Source of the DNA: Sodiomyces alkalinus F11
Taxonomy: Eukaryota; Ascomycota; Sordariomycetes; Glomerellales; Plectosphaerellaceae
Length of the DNA stretch: 64,000 bases
Assembly (NCBI RefSeq): GCF_003711515.1
Contig: NW_021167083.1
Span: 2,181,048 to 2,245,047, forward strand
Direction of reading: 5' to 3'
Shown: positions 24,004 through 34,819 of the stretch, piece by piece
Numbering within the stretch: the stretch's first letter is position 1
Layout: each line of letters opens with the position of its first letter
Notes under the pieces: generated by a model
The model's input: only the letters and a program-made list of their open reading frames with translations
The model's database searches: none
What the model was told of the DNA's origin: nothing
Program-made: the position numbers and the translations under genes

Positions 24004-24254
24004 ATGACTAGCGTTATGGATAGTGGGTTATTATTTATAGCGTTGTGGTTGGGTGGAGGTCGGGGGTGCGGCTCTGCGCGGCTAGGCCTACTGCTTTATC
24101 AGCGTGGGCGCACGGGCCACGTCAGACTTTTCCCCCGCACGCGGGGGCGTAGGCCCGTTTCCAGGCATTTTCGCACTTATAATACCCCTGAATTAGCGCC
24201 TGCGCAATACAGGGCTATAGATAGGCGTATAGAGCTTAAAAAGAGCTATCGATT
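24004..24254 (-). promoter_or_regulatory. Unmutated 5' leader of the LINE (putative internal promoter)
   Basis: Unlike all flanking sequence, this stretch keeps many CA and TG dinucleotides and is CpG-rich. It sits at the 5' end of the minus-strand LINE before ORF1, where Tad-like LINEs hold their leader and internal promoter. The 85-codon plus-strand frame here is not taken as a gene. Confidence 0.5.
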
Positions 24255-24349
24255 GATATAGGTTTTGAGTGGTTTAGGGCGTTTGCGCGTAAAACGTAGG
24301 TGACGACCGCCCTTGATTAAATAGGTTGATACAGCAGATTATAATAGCT

Positions 24350-26600
24350 AAAAAACGACCCTGCGGCTGTAGCCTACCTTCCGAGGTTTATGCCCCCTAT
24401 AAGGAGGGCTTTATAGCCCTTACTACCCACGCCTACTCGAAGGGTTATAATCTTATTATAAAGGAATAATATTCCCGTGGTGGGTAGCCGATACGTATTA
24501 TATACCGTTATAGGAAAGGCAGGGCGCTAATAGCTCGAGAGTTCCTAAGCTATAAATTAAAGCGCCGGAGGACTATAGCCTAAATAATAGCCTGCCCTTT
24601 TACGGTTAACCTCCGCTATTATAATACCCTTAGAGGGTAGGTTATAGAGGCTATAGTTAAGCGCGGCGGAGGCGACCCGTTAAACTATAGCCACGGCTAG
24701 GTTAAAGCTAGTTTATTTAGTCGATTTCGCGCCTATAGTCTCGCGATATATAAGCATAAGATCGTTAGTATATAGAATAGCGGTGTTTAGCCCCGCGAGA
24801 TTATAACGAAGCTCCGTATCTCGGAATCTTCTAAAGGCGGCTAAGATCTTTAGGTTACGAGGTTAGATCTTGTAAATCTACTTACTTATCACTGCCGCGA
24901 AGAGCTTACTAGAAGGACTCTAATCTAGTGGCTCTACGAGGTAAGTCCTTATTACCCTATAAAATACTTAAATCTATACTAATTTATTAGTAAAGCTCTA
25001 TATAAGATGGCTTCTACTACCGCGATCGCTGTGATTAACTTAGCCGGATATAATACCTCTTTATCGCGCCTAGGTTAGGAATTCCCCTTATATAATAAGC
25101 TCCTAATATCCTGGTTATCGATATAACCTATAAAACTAATAAGTTTAAGATACTGATAGTTAATTTCTACGGGATATCGACGCTATATAGGTTCTTTTTA
25201 ATCACGATTACTTTCCTAGACAGGGAAAAAGAGCCCTAGTACGCTTAGGCGCTTAAGGCTTTGGCCGATTATATCTTAGCTAAGAGTTTATAGTTACCGC
25301 GGTATATTATCACGGATTAGGAGCTCGCCTTAATAAACGCCCTAAAATTATATATAAGCTTAAGATCGGTTACTAATATTATATACCGTAAGGTATATTA
25401 ATATAAACCTGCTAGTAAGAACTAAGGCCTTTTCCCGAAGCCTATAAGAATAGCTAGTGGCAGGATTAAATACTACCTAAGCTTCCACGCCCTTTTAAAG
25501 GACTAGAAATCGTTAATTTTAAGCCTAGTAGTCGAGGTATTCGTAGAGCGACTTAGAGATTTTAAGTAGTAAGGAAAGCACCTAGAAAACGCGGTTAATT
25601 ACTGTGTAGGAACCTGGATTAATCCTTTTAAGGAAAAGATCGTGGATTACTTTATAAATAAGATGCCTTATTTTAGTAAAAAAACCACCTCTATCGTAGA
25701 GTCTTCCCACGCTAGCGTTAAACGGTATCTCCACTCCTCTATAGGTGACTCAGTAACTGTTTTCCGCAGCTTAACGTTATACTAGAGTAATTAGTGGGCG
25801 GATCTAGTTCTGGAGAGGTAATACCGAATTAATAGAGTAGACTTTCCTATAGCTACAGTTCTCTTTAGCCTTATTAATTAACAGGTTATTCTATAGGTAC
25901 TCAAACGGCTTAAGATCAAGCGTATTACCTTAGAAAAGGTACGTTAAAAGGAGCCATCGCGACTATAGCTACCGGGGCCTTATAGACCTTACACTATAAC
26001 GACCTCCCTCGGCCTGCCGTACTAATACGTGCTATTTAACCACTACTATAACTCCGAACCGCTTAGTATCGCGTTAATTAATCGGTACTAGCGATAGAAT
26101 CGTTATAATATAACTGCTAGTACTACGCTTCCGCCTCCTGCCCATAGTCCCCTTAAACCTATAGTAGTATAGGGAAAAGGCCGCCTAAAAGGTGCCGTTA
26201 TAATATCCAGTACGGGAAAGAAGAAGGGCGAAGGAAGAATAATACTAAACGGCTTCCCTTAAGCTTTAAAATCGCGGCTATAAAGGAGCGACGCGATACC
26301 CTCCTACTCGTAATAGCCCCCCCTGCCCTAACCCTATATAAGCCTAGTATATAGGCACCTCGGTAATTTACCCGGGTTTTCAAGGCCCTAGCGGAGGTTA
26401 ACAAGGAGCCTAAGCCTAACTCTACGGAATATAATTTAGAGCTTATTTCTGCTGAGTTTAAGGGTAAATTAGATACGTTAGTAAAGCACGCTAAGGAAGA
26501 GACGCTTTGTCGGCAGGAAGAAGAGAAGGAGATAGAGGAAATTAACGCCGTGATAGCTATTCTTAAATCCTAGGGTTATCGTGATAGTTCGCGATAGTTA
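24350..26600 (+). pseudogene. MULE transposase relic
   Basis: The frame passes through the MULE core: DITYKTNKFKI near 25130, ITDQELALINAL near 25310 (a catalytic Asp region), then TTSIVESSHASVKRYL near 25690 and a C-terminal glycine-rich GKGRLKGA segment near 26175. These match fungal Hop-type Mutator-like transposases. Stops from Gln/Trp codons and some frame changes show it is dead. It runs on the plus strand, opposite to the LINE nested in the same element. Confidence 0.88.
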
Positions 26601-26640
26601 TTATAATAGTTTAGTGCTTTAGTTTATATTTGCCCTTTAA

Positions 26641-26786
26641 TTAACTCTCTACTACTATATCTATATGTTTGGGTACCTAAAGTGTGTATATAAAATGGGT
26701 TGGTACTTAGGTCACTAATTATGCTTAGCGGGCCCTACTATATTACGGGCAAAATACTTATCTGTACGGGCGCCCTAGTAGGGCCC
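26641..26786 (-). repeat. Right TIR of the MULE (146 bp)
   Basis: Inverted copy of 17913-18058, ending in GGGCCC at the target duplication. Confidence 0.93.
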
Positions 26787-26794
26787 TTGATAAA
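26787..26794. repeat. Target-site duplication of the MULE, right copy
   Basis: TTGATAAA, identical to 17905-17912. Confidence 0.9.
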
Positions 26795-29700
26795 TAGGCC
26801 GATAAAAGAGGGATTTTGCTTAAGAGGTTATCGCCATATATAGCCGCGTAGAATCCGAAGGCAGAACGCCACGGCGGCGTTATTTTTGCTATCGCGATGA
26901 CCCTTATAACGGCCTTAGGTATCTAGTAGGATATATAGCCGGAACCAGTAGCTGCTATAGTATATCTGTATAACCTTATCCCTCGGAAGGACCTCTAGTA
27001 GAAGACCCCTTAAGGGCAGATAGAGGATTAGATTAATACATAAGGCCTGAAGAAGATCCTGACGATGCTTATCGTCAGCTACTTATAAAGGTATAGTTAT
27101 AGGGTATATCCACTAACCGCCGACTATTAACGAGGTCGTAACTGTAACGCCAAGCTCGCGGAGAGAGTTTATATCGGCTATTTAATCGGCTATGAGAGCA
27201 CTAATATATATCGGATTTAGGTGCTAAAATTAGGGAGGATCCTACGCACGAGAGATATTACCTTTAACGAAAAGCTTTTATATAAGGATCGTGATATAGA
27301 GTCAGAGGTTATAGAGGAGGTCTTCGAACTTCTTAACCTACCTATAGACTATTAATAACTCTACGATTCTCTTAGAGTTACTACTAATATCGCCGATCTT
27401 CTGCTTTAACCACTACTAGAGTAGAAAACTATAAGGGAGGCTATTACGGCTACTACTGCTACTAGTGCTTCTAGGGGGGTGGAGAAAGGTGCAGGTTTAA
27501 TAACTATTATAGCATCTGTAGAAGAATAATAATAGCAGAAATAGAGGGAGGCACCTGATTAAGAGGCACGTGGAATAGGGTAAATAAGCCCTATAACGCC
27601 TTCCACGCCTCCGGCGGCACCTGCTTTAAGGTCTTCTATAATTACACCTATAATTATGCCTCTAACGGCACCTATTTTCCCTCCTTCAATAACCATAAAC
27701 AGCCCTCCTACGCCACTAACTAGAACTACGGATCTGCCGTCTATTTTTAAACGAACTAACAATGCCGAAGATTAATCTAATAATACGGCCATAACCGGCG
27801 ATACCGCTATCGAGATAGGATTATTATCCCCTAACCAATCGGTTCTTAAAGAGGAATTAGCCACTACTGCCACCACCGTTAATCCGGTATCCACGGCTCC
27901 TGCTAAGTCTTTATAACCCTTTTCTTCTACTACTATAGCTAACTAACCTGCTTCTATAAGTAGAAGAAACCGCCCTCCCGTTATTCCGACGGCCGCTGCC
28001 GACTAGCCTGCCCGTAGTAGGCGTTTAACCGACCGTTATACCCCTCCTTCCTTTTATACCTGCTATAATTAGATCGAGATACCGAAGAAGCCGCTACTAC
28101 GCCACGATATACCTAAGAACCTCTAAACTAGTCTTAAATGCTAAAGAGTCCCTAGAAATTAGAATGGATTAAAGCCGTCTTATAGGAGGTTAGCACGCTT
28201 AGATTAATAGGTACCTGTAAACGATGGGAATAGTCCTACTAGTAGGGGTAAGGCTCGGGACTTTCTAAATCAGTTCTAAGGCCACTAGACCTTAAATAGG
28301 TGTTTAAGTATAAGGTCGATCTTACTAGTTACGTTAATAAGTTCAAGGCACGCCTATACGTTCGAGGGGATTAATCACTAAATAACCACCTTAACGCCTA
28401 TGCCTCCTCCATCGCTAGAAGGACTTTTAGGTCGCTAATAGGTATTATAGCCCACTTCGATCCTAAGACTTAGTAGCTTAACGCCGTTAATGTATTCACT
28501 AATACCCTGCTTAACGAAAAGATCTATATTAAGGACCCTCCTGGTTAGTAGTTACTCTAGTCGGTTACGGGCCTTAAAGCCTACGATTAGCTCGAGGATA
28601 TTTTAAAGTAATCTATATATATCCCTAAATAACGTAGAGGGATTTAATAGCTACGCCGGGCATTATATAGCCTACGGCGTTCCCTAAAGCTATAGCACTA
28701 ATAGCTCTCTTCCGTACTAGGTAAGTGCGGTTTAAAGTAATTAACCGAAAACGATTACGTTTTTAAGAACGAGGTCCTGATTACTTTCTTTTACGTTAAC
28801 GATATTATCCTGATCTACCGTAAGGAATATTAATCTGCTACTAATAACCTAGTGCGGTAGATACAGAAAAGCTTCTAAATTAGTGATCTAGGACCACTTA
28901 AGCGGTTCCTTAGAATCCGCGTGAGACGCGATCGTTAATAATATAAGCTATGGTTATCGCTTAATAACTATATCACCGATAAGATAAAGGCGTTATAGGT
29001 GGATTATAGAGGTTATAGGGTTAAAAGCCCCCTTCCTTATCCAAACGTCTTAGAACCCTTTATCGACTAATAAGCCTCCGAAGAATTAATCTATGTATAT
29101 CTTCGGAATATCGGTTCTATTAACTACGCCGTTTATTAGACCCGGCCTAACGTCTCTAAAGCCGTTTTAAGGCTTACCGAATTTAGCATTAACCCTTTAA
29201 AATAGTATCACGAAGCTGCCGACAAGTGCCTAAAGTATTTCGGCTCGATAAAGACCCTATACCTGTACTTTGGACCACGGAAAGACTACTAAAAGCCTAC
29301 ACTCTTCTATACCTCCGACGCTGCCTTCGCGGACGATCGTAAGACTAGGTATAGCTCGTAAGGTTATACGATCCTCCTCTTCGGGGGTCCTATAGACTAG
29401 AAGGTAAATAAGTAAATAAGCGTTATAACCTCTAGTACTAAAGCCGAGCTTATAGCGCTTTCTGCTACTACTAGGCAGTATATCGCGACGAGGCGTTTAA
29501 TAAAGGACCTTACCCTTATCTTTAAGGAGGAACCACTAACTATATATTACGATAATTAATAAACTAAGTAACTACTAGAGTCGCTACGGCCTTAGGTTAC
29601 CTTAAAACTAAAGTATCTCGATATCCACGCCCTTTAGATCTGATAAACCATTTAAAAAGAGATTATCTTAATTAATTGGATCGCTACTAACGATATAGTT

Positions 29701-29800
29701 AGCGATAGCCTTATAAAGATACTACCCCCACAGGAATATAGAGCGTTTATATACCTGCTTACTATAAAGGTCCCGCCGAAATAGGATTAAAGTAATTAAT
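26795..29800 (+). pseudogene. Copia-A C-terminal integrase, RT and RNase H relic
   Basis: Integrase resumes directly after the MULE with an AAQNPKAER-like segment (copia QNGxAER) near 26860, then a GYLIGYES..YRIQ segment near 27180. RT follows near 28140-29000, including a KFKARLYVRG-like motif at 28330. RNase H (about 29280-29740) shows FYTSDAAFADD and a KAELIAL motif. The frame ends at about 29800, 240 bp before the 3' LTR. Stops are numerous and RIP-type. Confidence 0.87.
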
Positions 29801-30030
29801 AGGGATAAAGTCCTTCTATTACGTTTTTAATTAAAGGAAAACGGTTAATTAGACCGTTATTTTTAGTGTTTTTATACCCCTATAGACTATTATTTAGGTA
29901 CTGCTTTTAATACTTTTCAACTGCTTTTTGGCTTTAACGCCTTTAACACCGTTAATTAATATCTAGGCCTATTTTACCCTAGATTTACGGCTTTAAATTA
30001 AGCAGAATAGTCAGGATCAATCCTGCAGTT

Positions 30031-30041
30031 CTAGGGGGGTG
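30031..30041 (+). other. Copia-A polypurine tract
   Basis: CTAGGGGGGTG immediately precedes the 3' LTR, matching the usual position and composition of copia polypurine tracts. Confidence 0.75.
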
Positions 30042-30234
30042 TGTTAGATACTATAGCCACCCTATCAGGATATAATAAACTATATTATATTAGACGTGTA
30101 GAGTACCTCGATCCTATATATCCACCCGTATTTCCCCTGCTTTTTCGTGTAGTTAGATGTTGCTATAAAGTATCATAAACTTGACTTAGATAAATACACA
30201 CATAATTCCGCGGACCTTATTTTGTGTTCTGACA
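30042..30234 (+). repeat. 3' LTR of Copia-A (193 bp)
   Basis: Starts TGTTAGATACTA and ends TTCTGACA. It keeps the canonical TG..CA ends that the left copy has partly lost. Flank 30235-30340 keeps CA and TG and is not RIP-mutated. Confidence 0.93.
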
Positions 30235-30359
30235 CATATACTACGAAGGAATCCATACTTCTTCGTTCGCAACAATCCAAGTCTTCAATATCAATTCAAT
30301 TTTCATCTATTTCTATCTTAATTATCAAAAAAGGTAATAATAGAAGAAAAAACCTAAGG

Positions 30360-30838
30360 AGAATAGGGCTTAAGCCGACCCGTACCTAAAGACGCAGAAT
30401 AATACATAATGCTTATAAAGGCTTATCCAGCTAATTCCTCCTATTCTAGTTAGAACAAAAAGAAATCCGCTCATTTAAGACTTCCCTATTAGCTAAGCCC
30501 TATAAGGCTAAATACCCCATTATACAATACGATAAGTGCTGGGGATATTACCCCCGGTATACCTATAACGGCTAAAGCAGATATAAAGGTTATAGCTTTA
30601 CCCTAAAGAAGGGCTATACCTATAAAGTCCGGTATACTAACTACTACGGACTCTATACTACGAATAATCCAAAATACTCGACAAGACCTAGGAGGTTGAA
30701 TAGTAACATTATTCCTTTTAACTAAGGATAAGTATAGAGGTTTTCCCCGGGATCCCGGGTTTTCCCCTTTATAGCCACCCAAAAAGGACCGCATAGTCTA
30801 AACCAGGCTCTTATAGATTAGATATAATAGCGGCGTAG

Positions 30839-30873
<35 letters not shown>
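30360..30873 (+). mobile_element. LINE fragment: ORF1 zinc-knuckle domain joined to AAT-tailed 3' end
   Basis: Between about 30510 and 30700 the plus frame shows a series of Cys and of Tyr at Cys positions (TGT/TGC changed to TAT/TAC) spaced like the CCHC cluster at the C-terminus of Tad-like ORF1 proteins. The repeat shared with 6026-6175 follows at once, ending in an ATA/AAT microsatellite (about 30840-30873). ORF2 is absent, so this is either internally deleted or a non-autonomous derivative. It appears inserted in the Copia-B fragment that continues at 30874. Confidence 0.55.
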
Positions 30874-31653
30874 CCCGATATCGCGTTCGTCTATTTAGAA
30901 CTTTCCTAATATAATATCAACCCCTCCTCCAACTACCTTAGAAACGATTAATAAATACTATTATTCCTATACTATATAAGATACCACTATCCAGAATTTA
31001 ATAGACATAAACTCTTCTTAACCGTAAACGATACGTCCTTCGGGGATAATCTAGACCGTAAGAGTTCGTAAGGATACACGATAAAGCTTTTTAGCGGTAC
31101 TATTAACTAAAAGGCGGGTAATTAACTATTAATTACGATATCGTTAATAGAGTCGGAACTACTTACTCTTATAAAGGCGGCTAAGAAGATATTATTCGTT
31201 AGTCGGATATTAAGGGATTTAAAGTTCGGTTAGATTAATAATAAATATAGGTATATTATAATAATAAGCAGGCTATTACGCTTATTAATAAAAATGGATA
31301 GCGTCTACGAATAAGGCTACGCCACGTTAATATTTATAACCAGTAAACGCCCTAGTTAGTATAATAAGGCCTCTTTAAGGTCACGTTATCGAATAGACTA
31401 TAGTCTTTTCGGTTACATAATAGGCCGGATTGCTAAGAGTATAATCCGGGTAGATGCTTATAGAATCTGCACTATATAAAATACGGTGGCAGTGTTTCCC
31501 TAACGGTCTAAGACAGTTATAGTATATATAATTACCTTAATTAATTTTAACCTATTTTATAACGATTTTCACTGCGCTTTATCTGATAATTAAGAGTCTC
31601 ACTTGCTAAGTGAAGATATCCCTATTTTACCTACCCTTTTACCACTACTACCA
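30874..31653 (+). mobile_element. Copia-B 3' fragment (RNase H end and 3' LTR)
   Basis: The frame from about 30874 to 31320 reads as the copia RNase H region: a RPDIAF-like start, a SDASF-like segment near 31030, and an ESELLTL motif near 31155. It is followed by a repeat at 31386-31653 that matches 42992-43248, the LTR preceding another Copia-B copy. RIP-mutated throughout. The 5' part of this copy is absent. Confidence 0.82.
31386..31653 (+). repeat. 3' LTR of Copia-B fragment
   Basis: Begins TATCGAATAGAC and ends about CTACTACCA. About 260 bp align with 42992-43248, and similarity ends sharply on both sides. Terminal TA may be RIP-changed TG. Confidence 0.8.
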
Positions 31654-33040
31654 ACTTAAGAAGCTATCTAGCCGCGCCTATATAGCGTGTTAATCTATAA
31701 ATAACTATTAAGATATCGTATCTTAGCCCTGTTATATATAAAACCTATAAGGATTAGGAGCTCTAGCGACGCCTTATTAAGAAGAAGGGTGGGTCTACCC
31801 CGAAGGGACAAGGACTAGAGGGTGATAGGGAGTAACAGATAAGGATCGTAGTCTTATGCAAGGAGAGGCCAACTATAGGTTAACTGGTGGTTAATAGGAA
31901 GAGTATCTTAAAGGTAGGTGGTAGTGTAGAGGAGAGATAATCGCTAAACCCTTCCTTCCGGAATAGTCTAGCTCTCCGTCTTATATAATAAATATCCACT
32001 TATCAGTCAGCCGATAGTCCACTACTATATCCTAGTACCTCCTAAGTCTTGGTTATATCCTACACCTAACAGGCTACCCCTTCCTGGAATAAGACCTGTC
32101 CTTAGGCTATAGCTAGTTGTGGAGTATCCGTAGGGTGGGTGGTAGTTATCGGGTAAGGCGAGTGGGTTAATATATAGGTCAGAGCTTAAAGAAAATAAAG
32201 CCGTAGATAATCCACCGTTAAGTGACGGTGGAGCTAAAGGCTTAAAATATATCCTAACCTTAAATACTGGTACTAGAGGATATTTTTAGGGGAAGAGAAT
32301 AAAGAGAAAATTCCTTACGAAGTGTGCTATTTTAGGTATATATAAGGGCGTGGAAAGAACTACTATAGGTAGCCAACCGTTAATTAAACGGTGGTTTATA
32401 GAGGTTTATTATAAAAAATAAATCTATAAGGGATATATCCTTATATAATAATAGATATAAAATAAAAGTTTAAAGCAGCTATTTACCTATTATTAGATAG
32501 TAGTAGTGTTATTAAACGGCTAATATCTCCCCGTTTATTAAACGCGTTCGTATTATTTATTCCGTGAATAGGGAAATGCGTTACCGGTAATAAAGGCGCG
32601 CCTGCCCTTCTATACGTAAATAGGAAAACGGTAGGCAGGATAAGTGGGGCCTCCGTAATTATATAGAGGATCTTTTCGGCTATAAGCCTTTTTTCCTTTT
32701 CTTCTTCTTTTTCCCTCTTTAGGTTCCTGGAGGAGGTTATAAGTATCCCCCCCGTTCCTCCCTTAAGGAGGCTATAGGTAGTATTACCGTGCCAGAACTA
32801 AAGTAAAGGAGGGGGTAGTCTAGTAGAGGGGTAACGGGTAGCTAACGTGTATACAGTTTTCCTTTAGTATACTCTCGTAATTTTTCTTTAGTATATATAG
32901 GTCTATTCTTCCGTTAGAATCTAAGTTCGAAGGAGAGTAATAGCTAGATAGCGGTTAGATAGAAACTAATATAGAATAGATTAATAGAGAAGATTTATAG
33001 TTATTATAGTTAGGTAAAGATTTACCGAGCGTTATAAGTG
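31654..33040. other. Unassigned RIP-mutated sequence, probably including the 3' LTR of Gypsy-2
   Basis: No coding frame is followed. Two short perfect hairpins (CCACCGT..ACGGTGG at 32211-32230, and ACCGTTAATTAAACGGT near 32377) and a pyrimidine-rich stretch at 32690-32735 are visible. A 3' LTR of the minus-strand Gypsy-2 should lie here, but without a second copy its ends cannot be set. Confidence 0.5.
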
Positions 33041-33049
33041 CGTCTAGAG

Positions 33050-34420
33050 TTATAGTAGGAATATAGGTGATACCTAATTAGCTATAGAATAACTATACCT
33101 CCTAAGGGTAATCGTGGTAGCGGTACGGTAAAGACTCCTAAAAAGCCTTATCCTAAGAAAAGTAGTACCGCCGGCGTTTAATAAGGGATTAGCGGTAAGG
33201 GGTTTAGTACCCAGGGTACGTATATAGAGAATAATAATACCTTAGCGCCTCTAAGTCTAATTAGTGGAGAAATAGCTAGTGGTTAGCAGTAAACCGGCGA
33301 TAAAGCTAGTAATAGGAATAATAATAGTGCCGGTAATTCAAATAATAGTTCTATAGCTAGAAATAATAGAACGATCGAATTAGATAAAAGTGGACTAGCT
33401 AGTATATCTCGGGTGTATATTTTATATCCTCCTGCAGAATAAGGATATAATCCGTTTCTAGTTCTATATATACGGTGTATCGGTCGAATAACGAAGTAGC
33501 ACCCTAGTAGTAGTTAAATTCCCTTATATAGTTATAGAGGTTATAAGTAAAGTGGTCGAGTAGGGGGTAATAGGTAATTAGCTGCTAATTTAGTATAATA
33601 GCGGCCTTACTTAAATATATATATTACATAGGATAGGGATCGAAACCCTGTGTGAAGGTATATTAGTTAGTGTATAGCTATTTTACTGCTAATTAATTAT
33701 AGATGCTATATATATAGTTAGATAAAATTATGCGTTTTCGTGACGTGATTAAATAATACTAGTATAAGGCAGATACGACTCTAAAGGTATATACTCGTGA
33801 GTTAACTATTAGGTAATAATTCTAAAAATAATATAGAACGAATTATAGTATTTATAGCGTTTAGGTAAACGTGTATTAAAATATAAGAAGATATAGCTAT
33901 TAGGTTAAAAGCGCCCCGCGCCTAAGCTCGAGGAGGAACGTTAAGAGTAAGTTTAGCGGTAGTTAATTATAGCCGAGCGGTAGGCTAGTAGTAGCGTAGC
34001 GGTTACTAATATACTACGATAACTGGTAGTACTATAAGAAAAGCGAAATATATATTCCAGCGTCTAAGTATCTTTTATTAGGTCACTTCGGGATAGGCAG
34101 AAATCCTTAACCGATAAAATCATTATAGGTTAACTAGTAGTTAACTTATAAAGATAAGGCTAATAATTGTATAGGAATTTAGAAATTAGCTAAAGGATCT
34201 AAGTAGTCAGGCACTTAATAATAGCGGAACCACTATTATTGCTTTAGTACCTAGGCTACCCCCTCCTCTGGTAAATAATAGCTATAGTGATATTATAGAT
34301 AAGGAGGATAATAAGGGAGTCCCTACTAGTAACTAAAAGGTGGGTAATTCCCCTTATTCTCCTGACTTATAACCTATTACTGATTAGTTATTATAAGAGT
34401 GGGTATTATAATTTTAACGA
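33050..34420 (+). pseudogene. Antisense reading frame downstream of Gypsy-2 integrase
   Basis: Plus-strand frame opposite to pol. It starts with a basic, Gly/Lys/Pro-rich segment (GNRGSGTVKTPKKPYPKK near 33105), then Ser/Asn-rich sequence, a YPPAEQGYNPF segment near 33430, and a helical region near 33830-34200. Breaks fall mostly at Gln/Trp codons plus some frame changes. No known domain is recognised. Its place and orientation are the same as in Gypsy-1. Confidence 0.5.
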
Positions 34421-34819
34421 TGTCGTGGATTAAGGGGTAATCCGTAATTAGTTAGGGTTAGGTTTATTAGGTTTAGACTAATATAAAGTACCGGGTTTAG
34501 ACCGGTGCTAAAAGAGTAGATAACGTACGAATATCCAGTACCTAGCAGGAGATTAGCGTCTGGGTTTAGACTAGAATACGAATATCATCGCTAGGTTTAG
34601 ACTAGCTAGAAGAAAATATAGCCTTTGGGTTTAGACTATTAGCTAATAGGTAAATAAGTAGGACTTAGCAGTTATATATATTTTGCTTTAATAGAAAATC
34701 CGTAAATAGCGGCTAGAGATTATTAGCTACAAAACAGTAATATAAAGGAACGTAGTTAATTTAGTAAAATAGTAATATTATTATACCGCTAATAACTATA
34801 AATCAGCGGTTGCCTAATT

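Larger units (their letters stand above)
18121..24254 (-). mobile_element. Tad-like LINE inserted in the MULE
   Basis: Minus-strand non-LTR retrotransposon of about 6.13 kb with a gag-like ORF1 (about 23990-22540) and an ORF2 carrying endonuclease, RT and RNase H (about 22500-18300). The candidate target duplication is GATATAGG at 18113-18120 and 24255-24262, which would make it a full-length insertion. The AT-rich end near 18121-18145 (TTATTTATTTATTA on the plus strand) fits a 3' tail. Coding parts are heavily RIP-mutated. The 5' 250 bp are not. Confidence 0.85.
17913..26786 (+). mobile_element. Mutator-like DNA transposon (MULE) inside Copia-A
   Basis: The element has 146-bp terminal inverted repeats (17913-18058 and 26641-26786) starting GGGCCCTACTAG, an exact 8-bp target duplication, and a MULE transposase relic at 24350-26600. 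About 6.1 kb of LINE sequence on the opposite strand interrupts it just inside the left TIR. Without that LINE it would be about 2.7 kb, a normal autonomous MULE size. TIRs differ mostly by C/T and G/A changes as expected from RIP. Confidence 0.93.
15427..30234 (+). mobile_element. Copia-A: Ty1/copia element split by a Mutator-like transposon
   Basis: Two 193-bp LTRs bound a 14808-bp interval. Removing the Mutator-like insertion (8874 bp) and one 8-bp target duplication leaves about 5926 bp, a normal copia length. Internal order is PBS, gag, protease, integrase, RT, RNase H and polypurine tract, the Ty1/copia order. Integrase is interrupted at 17904 and resumes at 26795 in the same frame sense. 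All frames are RIP-damaged. No perfect 5-bp target duplication is seen: GATAT on the left against CATAT on the right. Confidence 0.93.

Noticed and set aside
24004..24261. 85-codon plus-strand frame as a captured host gene
   Set aside because: No domain, no splice support, and it lies in the unmutated leader of a minus-strand LINE. Openness is explained by the lack of RIP.
15422..30239. A perfect 5-bp target duplication for Copia-A
   Set aside because: Flanks are GATAT and CATAT. Only four bases agree and the sequence is AT-rich, so it is not claimed.
31654..32400. Possible structured RNA or rRNA fragment
   Set aside because: Some segments look RNA-like by eye, but no recognisable conserved rRNA core is present and the composition is RIP-mutated.
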